From Cycas panzhihuaensis (taxonomy: Eukaryota > Cycadophyta): a stretch of DNA of 64,000 nucleotides. The stretch is from positions 7,688,001-7,752,000 of the forward strand of contig CM041465.1 of NCBI GenBank assembly GCA_023213395.1. The letters run 5' to 3'. The notes under the pieces are model-generated. The model ran no database searches, was not told the DNA's origin, and saw only the letters and a list, made by a program, of their open reading frames with translations. Below, piece by piece: positions 12,604 to 23,475 of this stretch; position 1 is the first letter of the stretch; each line of letters begins with the position of its first letter. The translations under genes were made by a program, and so were the position numbers.

Positions 12604-13355
12604 AATGTTTTATCCTTGAAATATGATTAAGATAACGATTGGTCTAATTTCTCCTCTTGCTAATAAAAGGATATTATAATCATTTGATATATGTTATTAG
12701 GTCATAATTATTTGAACTTTAAACAATAACAAATACAAATACAAGGGCAAACTTAAATAAGTTAATGAAATTGTTGACTAGTTAGAACTATTTGGTAGAT
12801 GATGACTACAAAATATTGAATTTCTGTATGCATTTACCTACAGGTTGAAGATTGTTACCGAGGTATCTTCCATTCAACTTTGACTTCAATCTATTGATAG
12901 ATGTAGTATTGTCTTAGAATATATGATTTAATACTAATGCTTGAGATCTTTGTAGATTCATTAGAAGGCAAAATAATTATTGTTAACATTAGGGAATCCT
13001 TTGGTATCTATGATATAGTTATTTGATTCATATTATTTGCTCAATTAGGAAGTGAGCTTGTTATTATTAGTATTAATAACTTTTGTTTAGATTGAGAAAG
13101 AGATGTTATTGGCACCAGTTATTTTTTCTCAAATTGGTCAAGGAACATAGATGTCATCACTGGCATTATCAACTTTTATAGCATATACTTGATATATTCT
13201 TTTGGGAATAATATTAAATTTTTTTCCTAGTCAACTATTAATGGTTTATCCTTATTTTCCTATTGTGTATTATTTTCTTCTTCTTCCATGCTCAAATTAT
13301 GAGTTGGGATTATGATTAGGTTTGTGGGCCCTTTTTCGTTTTATATTATATGATC

Positions 13356-14422
13356 TTATATTCCATTGGCTTCTAGCATAAATATGCCATCCTCATCTAC
13401 CTTGCTAACACATTTATCCATATGTTCTTCATGATTTTTCTTATGTAATTCTTCTAACATTCTTACTTGCTCTTTTAATTTGTTGTCTAATGCTAACAAG
13501 TAGGTATCATTGAGGTTTATTAATGTCAAGGAAGATTCTTTATATTCATTTCTACTCTTTATGTCTAAATGCTTTCCATTCTTTTTTATTTTGTAAAAGT
13601 CTTTGCTTTTGTATATTCTTTGATTAAAAGTTTTATCCTTGTCCATTCTTAATTTGTAGCAACTAGCTTATTTTACATGGAATATAAAAGGAGTTTGGAA
13701 TTTGGCACCATATGAGGTCCTTGTAAATTAGTAGAATAATTTTGTAAGACTTGATTATGCATTAACAATGGAAGCAAATAACTTTTTCTATTTTGAACAT
13801 CCTCTAAATCATTAGTCTTTGCATCCAAAAGTTCCAGTTCCCATCTACTTTTTTGGTAATTCTCTTTGGGAAGTAATGTCTAAGCTTTCAAATAATCTTC
13901 AAGGTAATGATAGTTAACTAGCTTTATCCCCATTTGTTTAATAACCCTGTATTTCTCTACTTCATACTTGTAATAAATGAGATGTATTATTTCACTTACA
14001 ATCAATGGCTTTGTAAAGTATTCTCTAATTATTTCAATCATTCTCATAATGTTATGATGATCTTGACCTTGACACCCTATCAAATAAATTCATAAAGATG
14101 CACTAACTATAATGTCAATCATATCTCTTATAGGCCTATATAAAATCTTATTAGTATTTGCAAGCATTCCCCTAGCCAAATTGTCAACAACTCATAAGTG
14201 TGTAACCAACACTTTCCCATCCTTTCTAGCTATAACACAAATGGGATCATTATATGTAAGTTGGTAAATAATGATATAAGTATAACTTGCATTATAATGT
14301 TCCACATCGAGTGCTCCCTTATACTCAAGATCTGTTGCATATTAATTTTATATTATATGGTCAAATCCTACTAATATAAATCTTATTCTATAGAATAATG
14401 CTCTTATTCCTTTGCCTTATTT
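13356..14422 (-). pseudogene. Captured fragment of a plant tandem-BRCT protein gene (At4g02110-like)
   Basis: Minus strand, 5' to 3'. About 14400 reads IRFILVGFD, the first strand of BRCT1. The frame then continues almost open from 14338 with KGALDVEHYNASYTYIIIY, QLTYNDPICVIARKDGKVLV, a stop in place of Trp, DNLARGML and ILYRPIRDM. BRCT2 follows: LIGCQGQDHHNIMRMIEIIR, FTKPLIVSEIIHLIYYKYEV and MGIKLVNYHYLEDYLKA, a stop in place of Trp, then LLPKENY. This order (T-H-I-I-V, Y-x-D-P, C-x-T-G-Y-Q-x-Q-D-R, K-P-L-V-A-N-K-V-T-H-L, I-K-L-V-N-H-R-W-L-E-D) is what I recall for the plant BRCT protein At4g02110. A weaker downstream segment to 13356 is charged and coil-like. I see no obvious intron in the BRCT part, so capture may have gone through RNA. 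It is clearly a pseudogene with several stops. Confidence 0.75.
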
Positions 14423-14762
14423 TTTAATATATATATATACACATGTAAGAGAATACGAGTGTCTTAGTGAGATCTTTGTGCGATGAATTAAAGTAGGTAT
14501 AATATCTCTTATATATGTATCTTGTTTTCCTTAAAACTATATTTATACGTTGTTAAGATAGAAATTATATTTGTTGTTGAAAATAGATAAGCGAATCAGG
14601 TAGTGAATGTAGCGACCAATAATAATAATATTTAGCCTTAGTGTTTGTGTTATACTCCTTGAAATTTCTTTTAATGATTCAAAAATAAATAGTTGTATTG
14701 ATATACAAAAAATAGGCTTGGCTTTGTTAATTATATGATATGATTCTACCTCGATGCAACAT

Positions 14763-15386
<624 letters not shown>

Positions 15387-15388
<2 letters not shown>

Positions 15389-17522
15389 TTCAACTCTCAA
15401 GTCAATGGCAATGAATTCTATCAATGTGAAACTCTATAATTGATTAAGTCACATAAACTATTACTTAGTTATATGGTGACTATTCTTGTCAATTATGGTG
15501 GATTGCCTAGGATTACATGGAAGCATATTTATCTCTGGTCACATAGGTATCGAGTTATGCTATATATAGAAATATAGAAATATAGGTGTAAGTCATATAT
15601 ATTAGGTGGCATAATATACAGGTCAATGCATGTCTCATATATATTATTCACCCTTGTAATTTATGTATTGTAATGTTAATACACATAAACTAGCAATGAG
15701 TATGCCATGTCAAATAATGATACCCCGTGTTCATTTCACTTAGAATTTCATGGATGTTTCCAACTAATCTACACTTAGATTGATTAATGATTATTCTATA
15801 TTTGTAGTTCATAACTCCTTCGAGATTGAATATATTCATAAAAGTATTAGTAAATATCAATTTTATAAGTGAACCCTTAAGACCACACTAGGTGAGAGTG
15901 AACTTAATAGAGGTTGGATAGAGATTGTAGTCCAGGTAGGCAATTTAATATGTCTAGTTACCAACAAAAACTCTACACAAATCACTGATGTAGTTCCAAG
16001 TCATGCCTATGGCAGTAGTGAACCTAATATTTTCAGTTCATAATACTTATATATTATGCATGTTGAATGGAAGTCTCCTATATTAAGTATCCAAAGCCTT
16101 TACAATTTCCAAGGTTTAAGAGGTGTCTCAACGGAGGTGTGTATTATGAATGACGTAAGAATTTATATTAAGACTTGAGTAGAATTGATAACTTTATTTA
16201 ATAGTGTGAATGATACTACATGAGTTGAGACGAATTTATAGCTTGGGTGGATGAATTACAACTATAATAATCTCTACTATGAGTCATGTAGATATAAAGT
16301 TATACTTCAAAGGTATATATAAGGTGATGATGTGTATATATAGGGTGACACAGAAAAGCATATATAATATCGTAATCAAATTATACAATACTATAACTTA
16401 GATGAATCTCAATAGTATTATATATAATATTGTAGTATTATATATAACTAAATCATATTATAATATGTACAACTTTTTTATAATGATGTTCTACAGGACT
16501 ACTCATTAGGTGATGTAAGAATGGCTGGCGAATATTTTCATGAAAAGTAAATATTTTTGTTGCTTGGTAAATATTTTGATGGCATAGATATATTATGTAG
16601 AAATGAGGAAAATATATAAATATATTAGTAGGCTGTGTGAATATTTCCATATAAGGGAAATTAATAGTAAGCCCTCCATCCTTACCAAGGATGATAAGTA
16701 GTTGGCCCTCTTACTAATGAAGTAGGGAAGAAACATGGAGGAAATAGATAAAACAAAGGATGGGAACTAGGTGCTAAAAAATTAGGCATCGATGGATGTG
16801 ACTGAAGGTAATATGCTATTATATGGAAATGTGGATATGTTATTAAATTTATAGACGATATAAATGAGACAGTAAGGAAGAACAAGGAAATTAGATGGTA
16901 GTGAATAAATGGTAAGTAATAAGGTAGTAATAATAATTAAATAGTCAATGATTGAATACTATATTGACATAGTAATCTAAGTATTATGGCTATGGTCAAC
17001 TTTCATTATGAGCTTTCAAGTCAAAAATTACATATGTCTAATGTATGGAATGTGAGAATACTAGATGATGGTGATCCCTAAATATATCATTCCAATAATA
17101 ATTGTTGGATGAAGAGATGGTTCAAAGTAATATGCAGTTACTTATATCAGGTATGCTAGAATATTTACTGCACTAAATATTATGCAATGGTGGTCTTACC
17201 CATAATGTTTAACTCATTCTACTACAATATAACATCCCTAATGGGCTACCCATTTATAGAGTGATGGAGTTTGAGATCTTGTGGTATGATTTGAGGTAAG
17301 ATGTTTAATTAACAAGGTAAACATCCACATTAAATAATATACACAACAACATTTATATGACCTATTGAAAGTGCTCTCTTCTTACTGATAATACTACCAA
17401 CATGCCTGTAAAATATTGGATTAGATTATGAATATAACTGTGCTCTTCTTACATAATTATTGTAATTCACTTCACTCAATGATCAATTGAAGATGGTTTC
17501 CCACAGAGTAAGATAGTTTATT
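15387..17522. other. E1 interior, no recognised gene
   Basis: About 2.1 kb of AT-rich sequence between the microsatellite and the primer site. It would be the leader of E1 read on the minus strand. Short minus-strand frames at 16453-16885 show no domain I know. Confidence 0.5.
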
Positions 17523-17530
17523 TGATACCA
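17523..17530 (-). promoter_or_regulatory. E1 primer binding site core
   Basis: The minus strand reads TGGTATCA. It is 18 nt from the LTR edge, further than usual, so this is a moderate call. Confidence 0.45.
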
Positions 17531-17548
17531 CTTATTACCAATCTTCTT

Positions 17549-17789
17549 TGTAACTGAAATAAATTCTTAGGTTTTAGAGAATAAATGAGAGAATACACAC
17601 ACTTCAAGATATATTAATAGTTAATTGACCAATTAATTGATTGATAAAAAAGTAAGTGATGATAAATGTTATAATTAGATGCATATTTATATGTATAAAA
17701 TAGAGTCTTTTCAGAAATAGTTGCATTCCTTTGATGGAACCTTTAATAATGATCAGTTAATTATTACTTTAAGGTGGTTTGTAATACAT
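17549..17789 (-). repeat. E1 5' LTR
   Basis: Partner of 12353-12591. Read on the minus strand it starts TGATGTATTAC and ends CAGTTACA. Confidence 0.8.
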
Positions 17790-18110
17790 CATCTTTTAAA
17801 ATGATATCCCCATTTATAGTTCTTACTTGGATCACCATTTCCACCACCTTAAAATTATCCTCCAAAATTTATATCAATATCAATTATACATAAAACTCTC
17901 TAAATGTGATTTTGGCAAAGCCAAACTATAATATTTAAGGTGTATCATATCATTAGAAAGGGTATGAGTTGGCCTTGATAAAATATTAATCATCACTAAC
18001 TGGCCAACCTCTATAAATTGCATGAAACTACATGCATTCCATAGCCTCACTAGATTTTTCAAGCATTTTGTTTATAACTATGCTTTCTTAGTAGTTGTAC
18101 TGACCACCTT
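17790..18110 (+). pseudogene. Gypsy-1 reverse transcriptase, 3' part
   Basis: It resumes exactly after E1. Reading across the junction from 12352 gives the polymerase box as TFF, stop, NDIPIYS, the degenerate form of F-F-D-D-I-L-I-Y-S. After it come LDHHFHHLKIILQNL, QYQLYIKLSKCDFGKAKL, a stop, YLRCIIS, then NWPTSINCMK and LTRFFKHFVYNYA, the RT thumb. Confidence 0.85.
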
Positions 18111-18139
18111 GTTTCGTAAATAATCATTTCAATGGTCCC

Positions 18140-18681
18140 CTAAAACAAAAGTTACTTTTCCCACCTAAAATTAGTCATGGCTTCCACTCTAGTACTTGCC
18201 ACCATAGACTTTACATAACCATTTAAACTTGAATGTGATGCATTAGGATTTGGTTTAAGAGTAGTTCTTATGCAAAACTTCCACCTTATCACCTATGAAA
18301 GCCAAAAACTTAAAGACCATGAACTTTAGTTATCCACATATTAAAAGAAAAATGAAAGTAATCTTGTGTGTAGTGGATAAATGTTGACAATACCTTATCA
18401 ATTTGAAATTTTCTATTCTTATTGATCACCACAACTTCTATTGCCTATTGGATCAGCTTGTATTATCCAAAGAACAGGGTAAGTGGATTGACCAATTACA
18501 AGTATTTAACTTTACCATTTCCTATAAAAAGAACAAAGAAACTATTGTTGTTGATGCCCTTTCTTGCCTCCCCTTTGATTCCACCACCCTTGATGGGGTT
18601 ATTCACACCATCTTAAAACCTCACCCTCAATGGCTAGAAGTGTTGGCCATAAAAAATAAGAAACAACTTGACTATCCTTAA
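18140..18681 (+). pseudogene. Gypsy-1 RNase H remnant
   Basis: In shifting frames: LECDALGFGLRVVLMQN (usual C-D-A-S-G-x-G-x-G-A-V-L-x-Q), YESQKLKDHEL, then an open frame from 18403 with ILIDHHNFYCLLDQ, GKWIDQLQVFNFTISYKKNK and VVDALSCLP (usual V-A-D-A-L-S-R). RNase H removes the RNA template during reverse transcription. Stops are present upstream of 18403. Confidence 0.85.
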
Positions 18682-18779
18682 TGGATCAATAAATCTCATA
18701 ATAAAAAAGGATGATTGAACTAAAATACCCATTTGTTATTAAAAGACTATATCTTCATCCATATAGCTTCCTCTTTCAT

Positions 18780-19058
18780 CTCTATAATTCCACCCCTTAG
18801 GAGGCCACTTAAGATTTGATAAGACATGTCGCCGTATTAATGCATATTACTTTTGGCCTTATATAAAGTCCATTATTCTCATATTTATGTTATAATGTGA
18901 TATTTTCTAAAGAAATAAAATGGATGTTAAAACTTTACCAAGCATTCTTGAACCATTACATATCCCTTAAGGCAAATGGAAAGACATTGCCATGGACTTT
19001 ATTATGGGTTTGTCCACTTTAGTGGGATTTGATTTAATCTAGGTAATCATTGATCAAC

Positions 19059-19095
<37 letters not shown>

Positions 19096-19880
19096 CATTT
19101 CTATTTACACTTCCTACAAATCATCTTGTCTTATAAATCTCTACATCCATATTATCTTCTGACTCCATGGCTTTCCCTTAACTATTATATGTGATAGGGA
19201 CATTAGGAACCTTATTTAACATGAGCACAGTGCATCATCCCCAAATCGATGGCCAGTCTTAGGTCCTAAACAAAACCTTTAAAATTTACCTATGTTATTT
19301 TACTTTTAATCATCAAGCTAAGTGGACTTTATGAGTATCCTTGGTAGAATATTGGTACAACTCATTGCACCATTCAAGTATAGGTATGCCTCCATTCATG
19401 GCCCTATATAGATATCACCCTCTATCTCATCATACCTTAGCCACCAACCTTTATATAAATGTAGCCTAATAAAATCATTAAGAGATGGACTAGATTCTTC
19501 ATAGCCTCAAGCAAATCCTAGCCAATGCATAAAATCATATGAAGTAACTCACGGACTGCCATCACTATGATTATGTATTTGCCATTAGTGATCTAGAATT
19601 TCTCCATCTCCAACCTTACAAGTAATACTCTCTCTAGTCTCATATAAGCCACAAGTTGAGCCCCCATTATTATGGCCCATATAACATCTTTCAAAAAATT
19701 GGTGAAGTTGCATATGCTCTTAAGCTTCCCCTAGATACCAAAATCTATAATGTTTTCCACATCTCCTACTTGAAAATATATCTACGTAGAAACATTATCC
19801 CTTATACCACCCTTCTCATTCTTAGTGATGAGAAAATTCTCACCATTCCCTCATACCATATTATTACTAGTTGTTAATGC
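18780..19880 (+). pseudogene. Gypsy-1 integrase remnant
   Basis: The core is recognised by GKWKDIAMDFIMGLSTLVGF (first Asp, about 18980), TIICDRDIRNL (second Asp, about 19185) and STVHHPQIDGQS followed by a stop where Glu should be (about 19215-19255). The C-terminal segment is open from 19656: SPHYYGPYNIFQKIGEVAYA, then LKLPLDTKIYNVFHISYLK. I do not see a chromodomain after it. A (TA)16 tract (19063-19093) interrupts the core. Confidence 0.85.
19063..19093. repeat. (TA) microsatellite
   Basis: 31 bp of pure TA inside the Gypsy-1 integrase core. Confidence 0.95.
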
Positions 19881-20013
19881 CATCTTTAAAATCAAACAAC
19901 CTTTAAGCATTTAGTGTAGTGAGTCAAATGTGACATAAAAGAGGTAACTTAAGAGTTAGATGAGCTCATTAGGCAATATCCTTATATCTAACACTTTAAA
20001 GAATCAACATCTC

Positions 20014-20026
20014 AGAGGGGGGGGAA
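20014..20026 (+). promoter_or_regulatory. Gypsy-1 polypurine tract
   Basis: AGAGGGGGGGGAA, positioned after integrase and directly before the LTR-like TATATGAGTC. Confidence 0.7.
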
Positions 20027-20027
20027 C

Positions 20028-20251
20028 TACTATATGAGTCTACCTTGTTAGTGGAATAGGGCACTAGAAAGTGGTAAACCACCAGGTAGTTAAATGTTAG
20101 AGTCAATTATTAAACTTTGTGCATAGATCACTAAGTTCTTAAATGAAATATAAGGCTATTTAACCTGCGCAATAAATTATTTAGAGAAGGACCCTCTTTT
20201 ATCTATTTAAGGGTCATGGATTATAGTAAAAGGTTGTCATATATTTTCTTT
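20028..20251 (+). repeat. Gypsy-1 3' LTR, left piece
   Basis: It begins after the polypurine tract and is cut at TCTTT (20247-20251) by Copia-B. It probably resumes after the second TCTTT at 41483. No partner LTR was found. Confidence 0.55.
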
Positions 20252-20493
20252 TGTTGAGATAATGTACACATTAGGATAATATCCCATATCTTAGAGGTGG
20301 CTCATTTGTCAGGTGTTTATCAATAACAGGTGGTAGTAGACCTTAAGAGGTGTGCTAAACCCTCTTGGTCTCACTTATTTATACATAGAGTCTAAAGACC
20401 TTGGTGTTCATCAATACCACCATTTCCTTTTAGATACATTTATGTGCTTTTGATCTTTGTTATTTACTTTTCATATGCACTTGTTCAATCCCA
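20252..20493 (+). repeat. Copia-B 5' LTR
   Basis: It starts TGTTGAGATAATG and ends CAATCCCA, followed by the primer site. The partner begins TATTAGGATAATA, with TG mutated to TA. Confidence 0.85.
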
Positions 20494-20498
20494 TTATT

Positions 20499-20510
20499 TG
20501 GTATTAGAGC
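20499..20510 (+). promoter_or_regulatory. Copia-B primer binding site
   Basis: TGGTATTAGAGC, complementary to initiator Met-tRNA except for C to T. Confidence 0.85.
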
Positions 20511-21094
20511 TTTGATCCAGTTTCCTCTTATTAGTATAATAAGAACTCCTCTATTTACTTGTGTATTTATAATAGATCAATATCTAAGCTTCCTATGATT
20601 ATGTAAGGGCACTCCTATTAGTACATTGCTCCACACATTACATTAAAGTATTACTATTACTACATTGGTCCCATACTTTATATATTAGATCGATCTTTGT
20701 GTCCATATATTAAGTAGTTAGTACATGAGATCTCATGTGTTAAATATTACCCTAACATCTGTATTCAAGTTATAACATAATGATCTATCACTCTATGCCA
20801 TTGTCTAACCTCACATCTCTATTTAACCTTGACCTCGATCATTTACTTATTACAAGTGCCGTCTTTGGCTTCTAGATTGGTTTTTGCATATGTTCTCAAC
20901 ATAGGAAGGAATGCTTATGTGATTCGTTGCCATGCACATATGCCTATTTATCTGATTCTCTCTCTCCCAATGTACAAAGTTTATGTATAGTCTGTATACA
21001 CATTTGAAGTGCCACTATCTATGGTTAATAACTACAGTCTTATGGCACCCTATATTATCTACATCTAGATCCTACATGTGTCTATGCTCCTATA

Positions 21095-21514
21095 TTATTA
21101 TTATGCATATTCTATTATTGATTGGTCTATGGTAATGCTTAAAGAAGCGATTATGGTCCTAAATCCATATTCTTGAGATTCACTTATGAGTGTTTGGTTG
21201 TTTCTTATGGATATTGTGTAACACTTATGGATGATGCTCATCTCAAATTTTGACTATATTTTTTTTGTGTTTGACTTACCCAATTTGATCTTTATTAATG
21301 GTACTCTCCCTTGATTTGAGCTTGTGATCTATGAGGTTGTTATACATTGAATGCCATCCTCTATTTCCATTTTTGGTTTCACCCATCTACTTAACGAGGG
21401 GTCACGACTAATACATAGTTATCATGTGATAGAACAAAAGCATGCATCACATTACTAGATGAGAAGGCATTTATCTTTTAACATTAGATATTAACATTTA
21501 ATTTTGGCTGATAT
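21095..21514. repeat. Tandem duplication copy 1 (interrupted by Copia-A)
   Basis: It aligns to about 35946-36370: shared GATTCACTTATGAGTG, AATTTGATCTTTATTA, TTTCACCCATCTAC, GAAGGCATTTATCTTTTAAC. Subtracting the insert gives a period of about 449 bp. The last bases of this copy resume at 35922. Confidence 0.85.
21510..21514 (+). repeat. Copia-A target site duplication, left
   Basis: GATAT, identical to 35922-35926. Confidence 0.9.
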
Positions 21515-21861
21515 TATTGGGAATAATCCCAATGTGGTAAGTGCACCTGAGCACTTAGGGCCCCTCAAAGCCACCTTTGAGGGTCCCTAGGACATCTTGA
21601 GCCACTCAACAGCCGCCTAGACCTAACACCATTTTCTTGAGGTACGTATTTCATTTATTATTGTTAATTTTTTAATATATTTTAAATTTACATTGATTAA
21701 TGTGTAGTTAGGGTGATGGCGCTCGATGCCTCCCCGAAATTCATTATTTAAGGGATAGAAATACCTCCCAGGTATTTCTTAACACTGCCAACTATCAGAA
21801 ATCATCGTTATACTTAAAATGCTCTCATTCTAAAGTCCTGCTCTGCTCCTCTAGCTCCATC
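21515..21861 (+). repeat. Copia-A 5' LTR
   Basis: It starts TATTGGGAATAATCCC (partner TGTTGGGAATAATCCC) and ends AGCTCCATCA. A GC-rich hairpin lies about 41 nt in (21556-21589). Confidence 0.93.
21556..21589. other. LTR hairpin (15-bp stem, 4-nt loop)
   Basis: The arms TAGGGCCCCTCAAAG and CTTTGAGGGTCCCTA are reverse complements except for one pair, around the loop CCAC. The 3' LTR copy keeps the structure. Confidence 0.8.
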
Positions 21862-21863
21862 AT

Positions 21864-21875
21864 TTGGTATCAGAG
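21864..21875 (+). promoter_or_regulatory. Copia-A primer binding site
   Basis: TGGTATCAGAGT, two to three bases after the LTR end, matches the initiator Met-tRNA site apart from the last base. Confidence 0.85.
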
Positions 21876-21929
21876 TAGGTTAGTGTTGATATTTTTACTC
21901 AATATTAGATTTAGCTTCTTATATATTCA

Positions 21930-22282
21930 GCGAAACACCTGAATATGACTACTGGTTGAGATCTTGGCAAGCATACCTGCTCATTGGAGAAAACGATTTG
22001 GAGTTTCATCCATTGTGCAAGACGTTGTCATGCGTTGAAGCCAGTATTGTAAACCAGTTTACTAGGTTTTTCAGCATTGCAAATGAGTTTACTAGGTTCT
22101 TCATGTTTCTTTCTAAATACAAACATATATTTTGTTATTTATTTAATATATCTTCATCAATATATTCAAAGGACCATTTTTTATTTGGTGGCTGTTCTGT
22201 AAGGCGTTTCTTTAGATTTACTATTTATGTCATTGAATCTGTTTGTCTATTCTTTAATCTGAGTATTGGGTATTCATTTTGA
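21930..22282 (+). other. Unidentified open plus-strand segment in Copia-A leader
   Basis: An open frame reads ETPEYDYWLRSWQAYLLIGE, then NDLEFHPLCKTLSCVEAS, and then loses protein character. I do not recognise it. The composition (W, Y and charged residues) suggests a coding fragment, possibly another captured exon, or part of the element's own leader. There is no motif to decide. Confidence 0.3.
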
Positions 22283-22479
22283 AATCTTTGGCCACATTAT
22301 ATTTTAATTATTTGTGAGAGATAGCCATTCTTCTATCATCATCCATGAGAGCCATTCTATCTGCTTCAACAGCCATTTTAAGCAAATTGGGCAACGATGG
22401 TTGTAAGCCTCGTTCTGTTGGTTAAGCAGTAGGTGCATCACTGTAAGTTTAGCCAGTTGCTTCGCCGAGATCTGGACAA

Positions 22480-22882
22480 AGGCTCCATGCACCTCACCAC
22501 CCCTCTATTCTATGCATTTTCTATTTTTGGCGCTGCTACCATGGAAGCCATTCCGCTACCATTGTTTGTAGCTTCATCTCCTCCTTGCATTTCAACTTCT
22601 GATTTAGGGATTTGTGGCTTGCCCCACATAAGCTTTGACCTTAAACCTTTAACAACTAGCTTGTTAGATAACTACTTTGTAGCTTTCTCAACCCCTTCTC
22701 TGCTTGTGTATGTGATAAAAGCACATGCTCTTTGTAGTACAAGTCTGATAGATTCAATTTCACCATATGCATAAAAGTAGTCCTTCAAGTCATCCTCGGT
22801 AACTCTTGGATCCAGTCCTCCAACATAAAGAGTCTTGATACTCTCATCTTCTGGAGGAACAAGAGACGACATTTCCATTCAA
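22480..22882 (-). pseudogene. Captured RRM fragment of a plant CCCH/RRM splicing factor (MAC5/RBM22-like)
   Basis: Open from 22878: SSLVPPEDESIKTLYVGGL, then DPRVTEDDLKDYFYAYGEIE, SIRLVLQRACAFITYTSREG, VEKATK, a stop, LSNKLVVKGL and LMWGKPQIPKSE. RNP2 is TLYVGGL and RNP1 is CAFITYT. The flanking E-x-P-P-E-D-E-S-I and W-G-K-P-Q are what I know from plant zinc-finger CCCH proteins of the RBM22/Cwc2 type, which act in the spliceosome-activating NineTeen-associated complex. The zinc finger and N-terminus are missing. The 5' end abuts the ABHD17 fragment directly (about 22882). Toward 22300 the frame decays. Confidence 0.82.
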
Positions 22883-22884
22883 GG

Positions 22885-23210
22885 AAACCGTTCTTTGCCC
22901 CCTTACTCCATATTGCTCTTCAAGACATCTATATGTAGCTTCTATGTCTGCATACGTATTGCATTAACTTGGCTTTCTAGTAGACTGTCCATAACCAGAA
23001 TCATCATACCTGCAAAACCAAGCACCCGATACCTCATCAAGTTTACGCAGAGATGAATGCTCAACTCAATGCAAAGCTCGTACATTTATACCAGGTCTGC
23101 AGCGTTGCCGTAAGAATACAACAAAGTCATTGAGGCCAACAGATTATGCATGTAAACGACAACAATCTCTTGACCTTTCCTCGTAGACAATTGCAATACG
23201 TCCATATTTT
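22885..23210 (-). pseudogene. Captured ABHD17-like alpha/beta hydrolase fragment with intron remnant
   Basis: Minus strand: NMDVLQLSTRKGQEIVVVYM, LASMTLLYSYGNAADLV, a stop, MYELCIELSIHLCVNLM. A 23-nt GT..AG segment (23010-23032) follows, then YDDSGYGQSTRKPS, a stop, CNTYADIEATYRCLEEQYGV. This matches the N-terminal half of plant ABHD17 proteins (L-L-Y-S-H-G-N-A-A-D-L-G-Q-M, then G-Y-D-Y-S-G-Y-G-Q-S, then N-T-Y-A-D-I-E-A). These family members are membrane-anchored serine hydrolases that depalmitoylate proteins. The fragment stops just before the nucleophile motif G-x-S-x-G, so it never encoded a complete enzyme. It is fused to the RRM fragment. Confidence 0.85.
23010..23032 (-). other. Probable shrunken intron in the ABHD17 fragment
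   Basis: The minus strand begins GTATCGGG and ends TTTTGCAG. Skipping it joins NLMR to YDDSGYGQ in frame, as in the protein family. At 23 nt it is too short to splice, so an internal deletion of a longer intron is inferred. Confidence 0.65.
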
Positions 23211-23475
23211 ACCCCCTTTATCACTTTGTGATTGGGCACTGGAGCAAGTAGCCGCAGTATCTTCACTATAATGATGAACTCTTGAATCGTTTCGCAGTCT
23301 ATCCAAAGTTCTTTGAGGAAACAGTGCTTGACGATCGAAGTTGATGCATTTTTTTAGCTCCTTTTCTCTCAATTCTAAATTCCTTTACAGCTTCTGAAGG
23401 TTGTTCTGTAGGGCTTCAATCTGGTTCTGGAGACTCATTTGTAGCATGACCTTTGCATTCTTTTCATCCATAATC
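23211..23475 (-). pseudogene. Coiled-coil-like coding fragment, origin unknown
   Basis: The minus strand reads WKKIMDEKNAKVMLQMSLQN, QIEALQNNLQKL, a stop, NLELREKELKKC, then FDRQALFPQRTLDRL. The heptad-like charge pattern suggests a coiled coil. I cannot assign the gene. It sits immediately upstream of the ABHD17 fragment and could be a third captured piece. Confidence 0.45.

Larger units (their letters stand above)
20511..21514 (+). other. Copia-B leader, first part
   Basis: About 1 kb without recognised protein motif. From about 21095 it is the first copy of a tandem duplication whose second copy lies beyond Copia-A (about 35946-36400). Confidence 0.6.

Noticed and set aside
22835-23056. 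Plus-strand open frame across the captured genes
   Set aside because: The minus strand gives clear ABHD17 and RRM motifs; the plus frame is a shadow.
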